From Tritrichomonas musculus (taxonomy: Eukaryota > Parabasalia > Tritrichomonadida > Tritrichomonadidae), in contig JAPFFF010000022.1 of the NCBI GenBank assembly GCA_039105265.1, forward strand, positions 1,364,001 to 1,428,000: a stretch of 64,000 nt of DNA, written 5' to 3'. A model generated the notes under the pieces. The model was given only the letters and a program-made list of their open reading frames with translations. It ran no database searches and was not told the origin of the DNA. Made by a program: the position numbers and the translations under genes. Shown one piece after another: positions 19,735-30,320 of the stretch. Within the stretch, counting starts at the first letter, position 1. Every line of letters begins with the position of its first letter.

Positions 19735-22700
19735 TTAATAAGAATAATCTTTTGCAGTGAGTCCAGTAATGAAAGGTAAACAAGCTTGATTCTCTAGTAC
19801 AATCATTTTTGTGTGTGAACCAGTTAAAGCATTTTTGTTAACAGTAACCTTTGACATAATATTGTTCTTCATTTGTAAGTTAATGTTCTTACCAACTTTA
19901 ATAGTTTTTTCCATCAAAACTTCTTTATAATCATTACGTACAATATTGTTCTTCTTCAATGATACTCCTTTTAATTTCATAGCTTTTACTGTTTCATCAT
20001 TATTCAATATTGTGTAGCTTTTGGGTGCAAGTGCTATCATATGGTCTCCTACTTTCTCTATTGCACACCCCAAAAGTTTCTTTTCATCAGCGATATCATG
20101 AAGTTGTGGATTGGGAAAGAACTTATAAACATGCTTGCACCAAAATGATTCATCTTTGATGATATTGTTGAACAACTGTGATGGGGTTTCATCTTTGTTA
20201 CCTGAAATGGCAAAGTAAGCAGAATCGGTGTCTCCTTCTATAAAATGAAGTCTATTCATGTCCAAGCACCTATTCATAAAATCATAGTAGAAGGTACAGT
20301 ACCAGAATTTAGCATTATCTAATGTCCAAAATGATTCTTGTAAGCAGGTAGTGTAATGATAAGTTTTTGGTTGTTGTTGAATAATAAAGAGATCATCATT
20401 TAATTGATCACCATTCACGTACGTTTGAGAAATAATATACTGATAAGCTTTGTTAGTATCACATATTTTTACTTTACAAAACTTCTCAGTGTTCATTCCA
20501 TCGTAACCATACGAACCATTCATACTAATCTTGTAAAACTTTTCATTACCATTTGACTTCCCAGCAATAATATCTTGTCGTTTCTTCATGAATGTAGTAA
20601 CAAATTCACGAAATCCTGTATGAGCCTCATAATTTGAGACACTCTTTACATCCTCTAGCACTAAGCCATGATCAAGTAAGAACCATAAATAGTAATTGCT
20701 AAATGTCATATATTCTCCATAAGTGTCAAGTAACATAGTAAGTTTGCGTTCTTCTTTGTCTAATGAGACTAGTTTATGCTCTTGAAGATAAGAGTACATA
20801 TAACTTCCTATTACTGATTCCTCATTTTTGATGTTGATGTTTCTGAAGACTGGAGGAAAATTAATGAAGTAATTGATCTTGCTTGCTGGACATACTAACT
20901 TTACTTTTGCTATGAATAAGTGTTTTGGATTTGGTTGGAATTTTGTTTTGCTAGTTATAATGTCTATTGCCTTTTGTTTTGATTGGTTGTCTTTAACATC
21001 TATTCTGCGTACGAAACTACCTGGCATGTACATAATTCCACCATAATATTTATTGAAATCATGTTTTGTAGAAGAAAACGATGAAGGGTACAAACTATTA
21101 AAATCAACTCCAACAACATGTGTCATTATATTTGGAGTGTCGTACGAAAGAACTTTATTATTGATTGCATCGTACCTAAACTTATTAATATGTGTTTCAC
21201 CTTTAATATTATATCTGTGCTGTACGTTTGATAGTCCTCCTGTTATGTTATTTCGTAAACTATAATATTCTTGTTCATCGTTAATGAGAGTAGGTAAATG
21301 ATTTAGTTTACAAAACTTCTTCAACTGAATTCTTAATGAGGTTATTTTTGGGTCATCACTTTTACGGAGCTTATTACATTCTACACAAGCGAGTTTGCAA
21401 TTACTCAATTCATGTCCAAAATCGTTATCAATTCCATCAAGTGTTGGTTTGTTTACGTTTGTAAAATGTTCCTTACATAAATGGCAACAACCATTATTGT
21501 ACATTTTCATAAATTCATCAAAATCAGAAACTGATATACATTTGTCAAGATTTCGCATGTTATTACTATGGGTTTGATTATATTTTTGATCTTGCTTGTA
21601 ATAACAGTCACATTTATATTTCCACCATTTGATTGTTGGTTTGAAGGAATTTTCTTTGTTAATTATGTCGTATTCAGTGTTTGGATCAAAATCTTTATAA
21701 GCAAGAGCGTACTTGATACATGCTGAACACTTTGATAATGATAAGTTTGATATCATGTCTACATTATATTCAGCGTTCATAGCAATAAGATTGTCAATTG
21801 GCTTAATCATCATTTCTACATCATTATCATTATAAGCTAATAAGTAATCCCATCTATTTTTGTAGTTCTTGCAATCATTTACATATTCTGCATAATCTTC
21901 CTTAGATAATGGGTTTCGTTGGTTCAAATAACTATAGAAGTCATCATAAGCAAATGGTTCTGTTACAGATAAAACTTCATTGTAATTATCACTATTGATA
22001 GCCTCATACGGAAAGACTCCCTTGTTACTGTTGGTTTCACCTCCAAAGTCAACACCAAATTGCTTTAATGTTCCACCGGCAACAAAAGCTTGAGCATCTA
22101 TAAAACGAAGTTTGGTTGGATATTTAGTTGAAGTAAGTACGAATTGTTTTAGTGATGATAATGTTCCAATGATGCTATTTGATTCAATTTTCCAATGAGA
22201 GGCATTAAGATATTGTTTGAATAGATTACTATCAAATCTTGAAGAATTGAAACCAAATACCGTTATGGTAGTTATACTGTTGTCTATCTTTTCAGGTACA
22301 CATGAGTATTGTTGTTTGTCTTTGTATACAATTAATGATTGTTCAAAAAGCCAATCAAGCCATAATGGAATGAAATCTTTATTATCCTGTAAACTAAAAT
22401 GCTTTGTTGTTAAGCCAGAAGCGGACTTTACGCATGAGGAAACTGATAACGGTAAGAGCCGTGAATTGATAATAGTTGATTTACTGGCTTCTGTATTTAC
22501 AACTTGATCCATTGTTTCAAAGTCATATGTCATATAATAGATATTCGGTTTCCATGGTAGTCCGTGTTCAAGACAATACTCATAGACTGGATTGTTTAAA
22601 ATATGTGGACAATATGGTAATGCTTCCTTGACTGGTACAAATTGTTTCTTATACTTACCATCACAATGTTTGACATGTTCATCGAAACGTTTGATATTGC

Positions 22701-24048
22701 TATGCCCGTAATGAACATAAGAATTGCATTTTGGGCAAACATGAATTGCAGTAAGTTTTTCAGCATCTTTGATAAACATAATATGAACAGTAAGGTCTTT
22801 GGTAAATAATAATGCTGAATAAGTTGTGTAATCTTTGTTGAAATACCATTGTTCCTGTAAGTCATATTGTTTGTCATTGTTGTATTCATATATGTTTATG
22901 TTGATTTTATGTTTTTCGGCTAATTCTTTCATTTCCTCCATTGTTACTCCTTGAAAATTGTCCAATATTGTTTGTGCATGCTTTGGTATTTTTGTTGTAT
23001 AAGTTATTCCATATTCCTCAAGTAGCAGTTTCTTGGCACGTTTAGTACGATGTTTGATGTCGTATTTGGTTGTATTAGTCAATTCAGGAAACAAACAACA
23101 AGCAAGAAATCGGTACCAACATAAATTATCATCTTCATCATCAACAATTATATAATTATTACTCTTCTTGAATATTTCTGGAAGATCTTTGATACGACCT
23201 GTAACCTTACGCATTCTCGATATCGTAAAGGATATTGAGTGTACAATTGTTAGTTTATTGTTTGATAAAGTTGTTTCATAGCTGTTTAGTACAGTTTCTA
23301 TATACATTTTGCATTCATCAAGGTTTCGTTCATCTTTTACTATAATTGGTATGGCAGATTTGTAGTTTTGCCATCTGATCTCTCTAGCCTCATAATCATA
23401 TTTTTCTTCATAAGTTTCAAAGTCAAAGGTACTTGTTTCAAAGACTCCTGAAAGTTGAAAATGTATTTTAAATGGTTTTAGTTCACTTTGGTAAACATGA
23501 AGCAAGGCATCATATATGTTTGCTAGAGATGATATTTCATTGAAATAATATGTAATAATAGGTTTACCATGATCATTACGTTCTTTAACCAAAGCTTCTG
23601 GGTAGTCATATGCTTGCAAAGCTGCTACTGCTCTATCGAAATCATTTGGAAAATTAACTATTAGAAAATCATTATGCTTACTAGTGAATTGTTGACCTTT
23701 TTTCTTAAGGTACTCGTACAGTTCTTCGTTTTCTGGTTCATTTACTTCGGGTGTATTAATTATTGTTGTTATTCGTTGTTGGTTTTGTTTGATAACTTCA
23801 TCAATGTAATTATTAATGGTAATTTCATCAATAACATCTGTAGGAGCTAATTCATCAGGCTTAATATCACCAAGAAGAATATTGTAAGCATTATTGTCGT
23901 TGAAATATTTACATAGCCTTGTAATATTTATATTGTTGTCTTGGTCAATAATAATATTAGCATTTAATTTAGTGTTCAGAATCGCAATGAATTTGGTTAT
24001 TGTTTCTGTATCCAAATTGAATAACGTTTCTGGTATTAAATTTGTCAT
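19735..24048 (-). CDS. Protein-primed DNA polymerase B with embedded zinc finger and HNH-like domain (E2)
   Basis: 1437 residues, starting at the ATG at 24048. The 3'-5' exonuclease motifs are YDFETMD (about 506), FGFNSSRFDSN (about 603) and YNDNDVEMM (about 743). The polymerase motifs are VDFNSLYPSSF (A, about 979), KISMNGSYGYDG (B) and EGDTDSAYF (C, about 1271). This is the DNA_pol_B_2 family of Polintons, adenoviruses and linear plasmids, which starts synthesis on a terminal protein. Additions: a C-x2-C...H-x4-C finger (VCPKCNSYVHYGHSN, about 435), an N-terminal Cys...His domain around 310-440, and an HNH-like block (CHLC, LDGIDNDFGH, CKLACVECN) at about 850-900. The frame is open, so it is the best kept gene of E2. 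Confidence 0.95.
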   Translation of the reverse strand: MTNLIPETLFNLDTETITKFIAILNTKLNANIIIDQDNNINITRLCKYFNDNNAYNILLGDIKPDELAPTDVIDEITINNYIDEVIKQNQQRITTIINTPEVNEPENEELYEYLKKKGQQFTSKHNDFLIVNFPNDFDRAVAALQAYDYPEALVKERNDHGKPIITYYFNEISSLANIYDALLHVYQSELKPFKIHFQLSGVFETSTFDFETYEEKYDYEAREIRWQNYKSAIPIIVKDERNLDECKMYIETVLNSYETTLSNNKLTIVHSISFTISRMRKVTGRIKDLPEIFKKSNNYIIVDDEDDNLCWYRFLACCLFPELTNTTKYDIKHRTKRAKKLLLEEYGITYTTKIPKHAQTILDNFQGVTMEEMKELAEKHKININIYEYNNDKQYDLQEQWYFNKDYTTYSALLFTKDLTVHIMFIKDAEKLTAIHVCPKCNSYVHYGHSNIKRFDEHVKHCDGKYKKQFVPVKEALPYCPHILNNPVYEYCLEHGLPWKPNIYYMTYDFETMDQVVNTEASKSTIINSRLLPLSVSSCVKSASGLTTKHFSLQDNKDFIPLWLDWLFEQSLIVYKDKQQYSCVPEKIDNSITTITVFGFNSSRFDSNLFKQYLNASHWKIESNSIIGTLSSLKQFVLTSTKYPTKLRFIDAQAFVAGGTLKQFGVDFGGETNSNKGVFPYEAINSDNYNEVLSVTEPFAYDDFYSYLNQRNPLSKEDYAEYVNDCKNYKNRWDYLLAYNDNDVEMMIKPIDNLIAMNAEYNVDMISNLSLSKCSACIKYALAYKDFDPNTEYDIINKENSFKPTIKWWKYKCDCYYKQDQKYNQTHSNNMRNLDKCISVSDFDEFMKMYNNGCCHLCKEHFTNVNKPTLDGIDNDFGHELSNCKLACVECNKLRKSDDPKITSLRIQLKKFCKLNHLPTLINDEQEYYSLRNNITGGLSNVQHRYNIKGETHINKFRYDAINNKVLSYDTPNIMTHVVGVDFNSLYPSSFSSTKHDFNKYYGGIMYMPGSFVRRIDVKDNQSKQKAIDIITSKTKFQPNPKHLFIAKVKLVCPASKINYFINFPPVFRNINIKNEESVIGSYMYSYLQEHKLVSLDKEERKLTMLLDTYGEYMTFSNYYLWFLLDHGLVLEDVKSVSNYEAHTGFREFVTTFMKKRQDIIAGKSNGNEKFYKISMNGSYGYDGMNTEKFCKVKICDTNKAYQYIISQTYVNGDQLNDDLFIIQQQPKTYHYTTCLQESFWTLDNAKFWYCTFYYDFMNRCLDMNRLHFIEGDTDSAYFAISGNKDETPSQLFNNIIKDESFWCKHVYKFFPNPQLHDIADEKKLLGCAIEKVGDHMIALAPKSYTILNNDETVKAMKLKGVSLKKNNIVRNDYKEVLMEKTIKVGKNINLQMKNNIMSKVTVNKNALTGSHTKMIVLENQACLPFITGLTAKDYSY

Positions 24049-24131
24049 TTGGCGTTTGGTTCGTTTTGCATAAGATTAAAATTAAAATATTTAAAATATT
24101 TAAAATACAAAAATAATAATCGCTTTTTTAA

Positions 24132-24530
24132 TTAAATTTCCTGAATCTTATCAGTATTTGGATTGAATTCATTCATGCATTTCTTGCCCTCATCAGTGTA
24201 TTGGAAGAATTCCCATACCTCATCGTAAAACTTCTTTGGAAAGTGATATGGCATACCATAATCATTGTAATCACCTGTAAGCTCATCAATATAGTAATCA
24301 AATATTTCTCCATACTCACGAAAAGCAGCATTTTCATCATGAAAAGATATGTATAAGTGATTCTGCTCTCTGAATATATCCATTTGTGCGTCTATAATAA
24401 AGGGTTCAACAACATCAATAGCATCACGGTCACCATCAATGACTTTATCACAAATGTCAGCAAAAAGGTTATACATATCTGTTCCATATGTACGGAGTTG
24501 TTTAGCAGCATAATTAGCAAAGGCTTCCAT
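24132..24530 (-). CDS. Small acidic protein upstream of the polymerase (E2)
   Basis: 132 residues, rich in Asp, Glu, Tyr and Phe, mostly helical (MEAFANYAAKQLRTYGTDMY, EIFDYYIDELTGDYNDYG). It lies 84 bases upstream of the polymerase on the same strand and is the outermost gene of E2 at this end. Acidic, Tyr-rich small proteins here might serve regulation, inhibition of host enzymes, or protein priming (a Tyr or Ser hydroxyl primes such polymerases); none of these is shown. Family not recognised. Confidence 0.6.
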   Translation of the reverse strand: MEAFANYAAKQLRTYGTDMYNLFADICDKVIDGDRDAIDVVEPFIIDAQMDIFREQNHLYISFHDENAAFREYGEIFDYYIDELTGDYNDYGMPYHFPKKFYDEVWEFFQYTDEGKKCMNEFNPNTDKIQEI

Positions 24531-24758
24531 TATATGTAGTGGAAATAAAAAATAAAAAATTTTATAAAAAATTGTAAAAACTTAGTTATCCTATCAAAAC
24601 ATAATGAGTTGATAAAGGGTTCCAGAAAATTATTCAAATGTATGGGTTGGTAATGAAAACACGACTAAAAACAATAACAAGTAAACATACCTGATTTTTT
24701 ATACCTGAGCTTGTTGGCTTGCAAGGTATGCTGGGCAAGGTACGAGTAAAATTATTAG

Positions 24759-24787
24759 ATGGTCATCCCGCACAGACCATTACTACT
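24759..24787. repeat. Polinton terminus, right end of E2
   Basis: Read on the minus strand it begins AGTAGTAATGGTCTGTGCGG, sharing AGTAGTA with the ends at 2042, 33483 and 56004. The similarity beyond the first seven bases is weak, so this is a less certain end than those of E1 and E3. Coding sequence of E2 stops 230 bases before it. Confidence 0.45.
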
Positions 24788-24840
24788 AACATTTGTTTTT
24801 TCCATTTTTTAAAAGGCCTAAAAAAAATCTAATATCCCAC

Positions 24841-24945
24841 TTCTAATAACAATATTTATTTAATATTAATGGGCAGAAAAAAATACACTTGATAAAAAAT
24901 TAAAATCCTATATTGTTTTTTAAAAAACAAATATTGTTATTAGAA
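24841..24945. repeat. Short inverted repeat, 17-base arms
   Basis: TTCTAATAACAATATTT at 24841-24857 is the exact reverse complement of 24929-24945. The 105-base unit could be a tiny MITE or a hairpin. Its right arm overlaps the last codons of the decayed gene at 24920-26655. Confidence 0.55.
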
Positions 24946-26655
24946 AGATTGGCTGAATTGATTCAAAAGCATCATTAATTTCAGTTTGGCTTGATTTGAT
25001 TTCTAATTCATGATATAACGATTCTATTATACTACTTTGATTATATATTTTTTTTGTAATCTTGCAATTTGTAAGTTTAGGTTTTTGGTTGCTTTTTGCC
25101 ATTGGAACTGCCTGCATCCAAGCATGTTATGAAATCTTGGTTGATCAATTTTCATATGAATTTTTAATGGTTCCAATATTTCTTCTATATTTGTATCACT
25201 TTCTTCATTAGGTAGCAAAGAAAGAAGACATTCAATATGATATTTGATTTTTTCTAATGATGGTAACTTAAATAAAAGATTGTTTGCCTTTTCGATACTT
25301 AGTTTTAGCATCTCTTTTTTTTTTTCACTATCGAGAAATTATTCTTCCTCTTCGCCAAAGAATTCATCTTCATCTTCTTCTTCTTCCATGTTTTCTGTTT
25401 CATCAGATTCATCATTTTCATATTGTTGAATTTTCAATGATGAATGATCTAAAATTGAATCTTGCATATCAGTTTCTTGATTTGATTCTTTTATTTCATC
25501 TGATGAAGTAATAGAACTACTTTCAGAAAATTTTTTTTCTCAAGATGCTATTAGTTCTTGCTGAGATTCAAGAAATTCATTTACTTTTGCATCAGCATAA
25601 GTTTGAAGTGTTTTTTAAAATGAATTTGCATCATTTTCGATTATGGATTGAATGAGATTTCTTTCAAAGTCATTTTTGCAAGTATCCAAAAGTTCAAAAA
25701 ACGATGACTTAAAGTTGTCAGTAAACTGATTAATTTGCACAATTTGATTTTGAGGATTTGTAAAGAGATTCATTTTTTCAATGTTTTAAGGAAGAGGTGA
25801 ACCATTCAAAAAGAGATCTTCAACTTTTTCTGCTATTTCAAAATCAAACTCTTTTTTAGAATAGATTATGCAATTTTGCATTATTTTTTCAAAAGTTACA
25901 TTCATAATTACTTCTGGTATGTGATAATTGTATATTATTGTAAATAAAAATTCATCTTCATCCAAATTGGATGAGCAATCATTCAATGGAAATAAAATTC
26001 GAAGCATCGAAAGAAATGCATTAAAGTGATTTTCATTTGCACAGTGTTGGATTAATAATAAAATTGTGAGATAAAGCTTTATTAAACCATCAAAATATTG
26101 ATTAATAATATTGAGAAAAACTGTTGGAAAACCATATGAAAAATTACGATAACCTATAAAAGATAGAAGAAATTTTTTGTTAATATCTGGTAATTGTGAA
26201 AAATTAATTTTTTGAATGTTAAAATAATTTTTCTGTTTATACTGTAATTTTTCAGTCCAGATTTGATTAAATGAATTTGAAATTGATTGAATAGTCAAAC
26301 GATCTTTTAAAGAAGAGCAGCAAATTTGAAGATAAAATAACATTTTTTCTAATGAATGTAGTTTAGAAAATCCTCCAGCAAAAATAGATGAATAAATTAA
26401 ATTAATTTCGAATGAAAGATTATTTGGATGAGAGAAAAAAATATAATGATTAACTTTGTCAACATTAGAAAAGTATTGTTTAGGATCTGAATTTATTAAC
26501 TTCAATCCACGTGAAATGCTAGTTTTATCAACATTGTCAATAATATTTAATTTAATCAGAATATCTTGGAACAAAATTTGATGAAAATCACTGCACAAAT
26601 GTTCATTTTGTAATTGCAGATAAATAACTAGTAAATCTTTTTGGTTCATGGTCAT
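24920..26655 (-). pseudogene. Decayed host-type gene, unknown function
   Basis: From the ATG at 26655 a first open stretch of 289 residues (helical, Leu/Ile/Phe-rich, with YSSIFAGGFSKLHSLEKMLF) runs into a stop. The same frame then continues after 12 bases with MNLFTNPQNQIVQINQFTDN, an acidic Ser/Glu-rich region and a final helical part. In all there are about four in-frame stops and two frameshifts, mostly at A runs, over roughly 570 codons. The composition is unlike the Polinton genes. No domain recognised. Most likely a dead host gene, or a dead copy of a repeated family. Confidence 0.55.
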
Positions 26656-28608
26656 CGGAAGATGAATAAAATTATGAAAACATTAAAAGTTTATTTGTTA
26701 ACAATTGTAAATTCAAAAAGTTTCGATATAATAAAATCTTCTTACAAAAAGTTTAAACGTTTTCAATTCAAAAAGTTTCGATATAATAAAATCTTCTTAC
26801 AAAAAACAACAGCAACTCAATTTATTTCAACAATCATAAAGAATTTCATTGTATAAAACAAACAACAACTCAATATATTTCGACAGTCAACCAAATTGTT
26901 TGAACTAAAAGTGTTTTTTGAAAGATTATTTTTTTTGACAACCTAAATCATACTTCATATTTTTTTCTTTAATGGTAAAAAACTTTTTGTTTAATATAAC
27001 TATTCAATACATTACCTAAAATTTAAAAAAAAAAAAATTCAGAAATTAATTAGTATAATAATTCCCAATGAATTGATTGTATTTTATAAATTTTAGCAAA
27101 GTATGCATATTGTTTTTCTGTTTTTTCTTTAATTTAGAGTTAAACTATGCAAAATCAATAAAATGGCCAATTTAGATAAAATGATCATCACCTAAAAATT
27201 TATGAGATGAAATTAAATCAAAAATTCTATACAATATCTAAATAAATATATATTTCATTAGGATCTATCAGAAGACTTTGAATGTTTTTTTTACAATATA
27301 TAATATGTTAATATGAAGAAAATATTTTCAATGTAGAACAAAATTAATTAAAAAAAAATCTAAATTTAGGATTTGCTAATTTTATATTAATTATAATAAT
27401 TCTTTTATGAGGTAAAATGTAAAAGATATAACTATTTTTTTCACCTGTAAAAATATGTAAACGATATTGGAGGGGGTTTTCTTACTACTAAAATAAAGAT
27501 TCTTGATAGACTTAGAAATTTGCACTTTTCAGAGATTTTGTTCTCAATTTTTTTGAATAAAAAATAATCGTTACGGCCATACTATTTTGTTGTTGTTTAC
27601 TTAAAGTGCATCCACATTATTCATTAATTACATTAATATATCGCTCAAACTAAGCTCGTAGGTGCAAGATGATTCCGTAAAGTTAATGCCAGTTACTTAT
27701 TTAAAGATTTCTTTTTCTTTCGTTTGGAATATGTATTAAAAAATATTTTTTAATACAAGATGACAAACTGTTCAGTTCAATACATCAAGAGCAACTAGAA
27801 ATTTGAAACACTTCTATATTTATTCCAATCCAGTTGAGATAATTATATATCATTTTATTTTCAAGCCCAGAAACTTATACGCATTTAATAAACATATATT
27901 AGAATGCCTGAAGGTTTTAAATATTTTATAAATAACGCGTCTATTTTATCTTTTATCTTTTTTTTCCTTTTTTTATTTTGAATGATTTTTAATCGTCGTG
28001 GCTTCACGTTTAAAAATTTTTTTCAACCAGAACTTTGCTCCACTTGAAAATAAATCTATATATATCTGCTAATATAACCTTATAGCAATCATAATAATGC
28101 CAGAGATTCAATGCCAAGCAATTTTTACTTTCCAACCTAATAAGAAATATATTTACAATAGATTTGACAAAGTAAGTTGCGAAAATTCTCCAAAATCTTA
28201 TTATTTGGATTTGATAAATAGAAATAAAAGAGGCTAGGCTGGTATCAATCACTAATTAAACCGATATTCATTATTTATTACTAGACTATTAATAGCTCGT
28301 TGGATTATATGTGTGCAAATAGCATTATCTCATTTCATTACATGATTCTTCTCATTATTTTATTAATAAAAGCATTTATTTCCCTCATTCTTCTTTTCTT
28401 TTTCAATTTTTTCAACTTTTTGAGAGGGATTTCTCGGGAAAGTGCAACTAAATTTGATAGACAAACTTTTTCAGAATAAAATCTCGGAAAAGTGCAAGTA
28501 AAAATGTCTATCGTTTTCTTACTACAAAAATAAGGATTCTTTCACTTCACCTTCTCTGTACCTTTTACATAAGGATTCATACTAATACTTAGTCAAATAT
28601 TACATAGA
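26656..28608. other. Intergenic AT-rich DNA with a 52-base tandem duplication
   Basis: The only structure I see is a direct duplication around 26714-26806: AAAAAGTTTCGATATAATAA plus flanks occurs twice at a spacing of 52 bases. A minus-strand frame at 28010-28252 has no protein-like bias and is not called. Confidence 0.5.
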
Positions 28609-29499
28609 ATGATTAATTTAATTTTAAAAAATAGGAAATTCTATTTTAATATGAATTTATCTTTTAATATTTTATTTTATTATTTTTTTTGTTTTTTATT
28701 TTATTTTATTAGTAAAAATCATAATGTTTCTTTTAATTACCAGCAAATATTTATTATAAATGATAAGTTTACTATCGTTGTTCCATCTTATTACATAAGG
28801 AAAAAATTTTTGCTAATTTTTTTAAATTTTACTTTAAGTAATCCACCTAAATCTTTATTAGAAATAATAATTAATTGGTCGTCTAATAAATTAGATATTG
28901 AAAAAATAATACAAAGATTTTTGTATAAAGCAGGACAAAAGAAAATATTGCTTCGTTATTCCTTTCATTTTGACACAACTGTTAATAGGAGGTTTTTGGA
29001 TGCACAATTGGTGAAAACTTCTTCAATTTTGTCCATAGACGATGACATATTAATGAATTCTGATAACATAGAATATGCTTTTCTAATATGGAAAAAACAT
29101 CCAAATCAAATAATTGGGTTTTGTGAAAGATATATAAAAATTAACAAAAGAAAAGAACTCGAATATGCTTTTGATGGTAAAGAAATCCGTTTAATATTAA
29201 CTGGAATTTCATTTATTTCTCGAGAACTTGCTTTAAGTTATTATCACCCTGAAAATCAACAAATTAATAAATTTGTTCGTCAGATCAATAATTGTGAAGA
29301 CATCCTAATGAACTTTGTTGCAATGAACAAATATAAATTATCAGCAGTGTGGATTAAAAGAAAATTTTTACATTTATCAAAAACTGGTATATCGACACAA
29401 CCTCATCACTGTTTTCAACGCTCGTTATGTTTAAATAAATTTTTTAATTTTTTTAATAGCTTACCACTTCCTATCGACAAAAATTTCATATATAATTAA
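28609..29499 (+). CDS. GT64 exostosin-family glycosyltransferase, type II membrane protein
   Basis: 296 residues. An N-terminal hydrophobic stretch (residues 19-35) acts as signal anchor, so the enzyme should sit in ER or Golgi with its catalytic part in the lumen. Family landmarks in order: FTIVVPSYYIRKKF (54-67), RFLDAQLVKTSSILSIDDD (128-146) with the metal-binding Asp triad at 144-146, FLIWKKHPNQIIGFCER (158-174), LILTGISFISRE (195-206) and NNCEDILMNF (227-236). These match the C-terminal transferase of EXT/EXTL proteins, which use UDP-N-acetylhexosamine. The short length fits EXTL2-like single-domain forms. A start at Met15 (28651) would place the anchor at the very N-terminus and is equally possible. 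No other sugar genes nearby; the acceptor is unknown. Confidence 0.88.
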   Translation: MINLILKNRKFYFNMNLSFNILFYYFFCFLFYFISKNHNVSFNYQQIFIINDKFTIVVPSYYIRKKFLLIFLNFTLSNPPKSLLEIIINWSSNKLDIEKIIQRFLYKAGQKKILLRYSFHFDTTVNRRFLDAQLVKTSSILSIDDDILMNSDNIEYAFLIWKKHPNQIIGFCERYIKINKRKELEYAFDGKEIRLILTGISFISRELALSYYHPENQQINKFVRQINNCEDILMNFVAMNKYKLSAVWIKRKFLHLSKTGISTQPHHCFQRSLCLNKFFNFFNSLPLPIDKNFIYN

Positions 29500-29989
29500 A
29501 AACTCGCAAGTCTAAATCCCTTTCAGAGCATTTTTGATTGAAAAAGTTTAAAAATTATGGTTTACTCAAAACCTAATCTTGAGATTAGTTTTTTATGGAT
29601 TGCCATAAAAGTCTTTGCAATAGCCAAATTCGAAAAAAATCTTTAGAAATATTCAAAAGGAGTCCCAAAATATCTATTTTTTCGAAAATAACGTTTTGGG
29701 GAAAAATCTAAAACGCCTATTCAATTTTTTTCCAACTACTCAATTTTTCACTTTTTCTAAAGGCGTTTTTGATCAATATTTTTTAAAAAAATCAAAAACG
29801 CCACATTTGACCTTCTGCCAGGTAAAATTAAAAAACTCGTTTTTTCAAAAACGCCAGGTTTTAAAAAAACAAATTATAAATTTTAATGCAATTTAGAAAA
29901 ATAAATTATTATGTTACCGGTATTTTTTTAAGATAAATTTTAATGCAATTTAGAAAAATAAATTATTATTATGTTACTGGTATTTTTAA
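29500..29989. other. Intergenic DNA with a roughly 57-base tandem duplication
   Basis: Two near copies of a unit containing TTTTAATGCAATTTAGAAAA and ending GGTATTTTTAAG lie at about 29877-29931 and 29934-29989, directly before the MITE. Short motifs such as AAAACGCC recur near 29707-29855. No gene seen. Confidence 0.5.
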
Positions 29990-30320
29990 GGGACCACTAT
30001 CAAATTCTGTGTTGAAAATTCTATGAGTTATCACAAAATTAATTGACTTAAAAAAAATTATTTCTTGAGTATTTTTGCAATATTTTGGTATATATAAATT
30101 ATATAAATTATATATCATTTATTTCTATTCTTCTTTTAAGCCTATTCTCTTTTTTCAATAAAAATTTAAAAGTTGAAAGGATGTAAAAATTTTACAAAAA
30201 TGATCGGAATGGTGAAATTTTAAAGTTTTAAACTTTTTCCGAAATAATAACCATTGAATTTTATTTTCTATGAGTTTTTTCAATATTGAAATGTTTACAA
30301 AAAAATATGATAGTGGTCCC
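29990..30320. mobile_element. MITE, 331 bases, flanked by TTAA
   Basis: GGGACCACTATCA at 29990-30002 is the exact inverse of TGATAGTGGTCCC at 30308-30320, and TTAA flanks both sides (29986-29989 and 30321-30324). TTAA duplication with a 5'-GGG terminus is the mark of piggyBac-type or Kolobok-type cut-and-paste elements. No transposase inside, so non-autonomous. The interior is AT-rich. Confidence 0.8.

Larger units (their letters stand above)
2043..24787. mobile_element. Polinton/Maverick fossil E2, old and eroded
   Basis: Parts in order: fibre (-), unknown gene split by a mariner (+), unknown (+), unknown (-), minor-capsid-like (-), RVE integrase (-), major capsid (-), small amphipathic protein (+), coiled-coil protein (+), two fibres (+), small gene (-), protein-primed DNA polymerase B (-) and a small acidic gene (-). 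No packaging ATPase or protease was found. The right end is at 24787; no left terminal repeat was recognised, so the left limit is only the neighbour's end. It is broken, with about eight breaks plus a mariner and at least one AT-rich insertion. Capsid and polymerase frames are still open. It looks older than E3. Confidence 0.8.

Noticed and set aside
24920-25785. Reassigned stop codons (alternative genetic code)
   Set aside because: TAA, TAG and TGA all end many intact genes here, and the gene with in-frame stops also has frameshifts, so decay explains it.
28010-28252. Minus-strand 80-residue frame
   Set aside because: Random-looking AT-rich translation, no neighbour logic, no motif.
29696-29896. 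Plus-strand 66-residue frame
   Set aside because: Made of recurring AAAACGCC and poly-T phrases; looks like repeat DNA.
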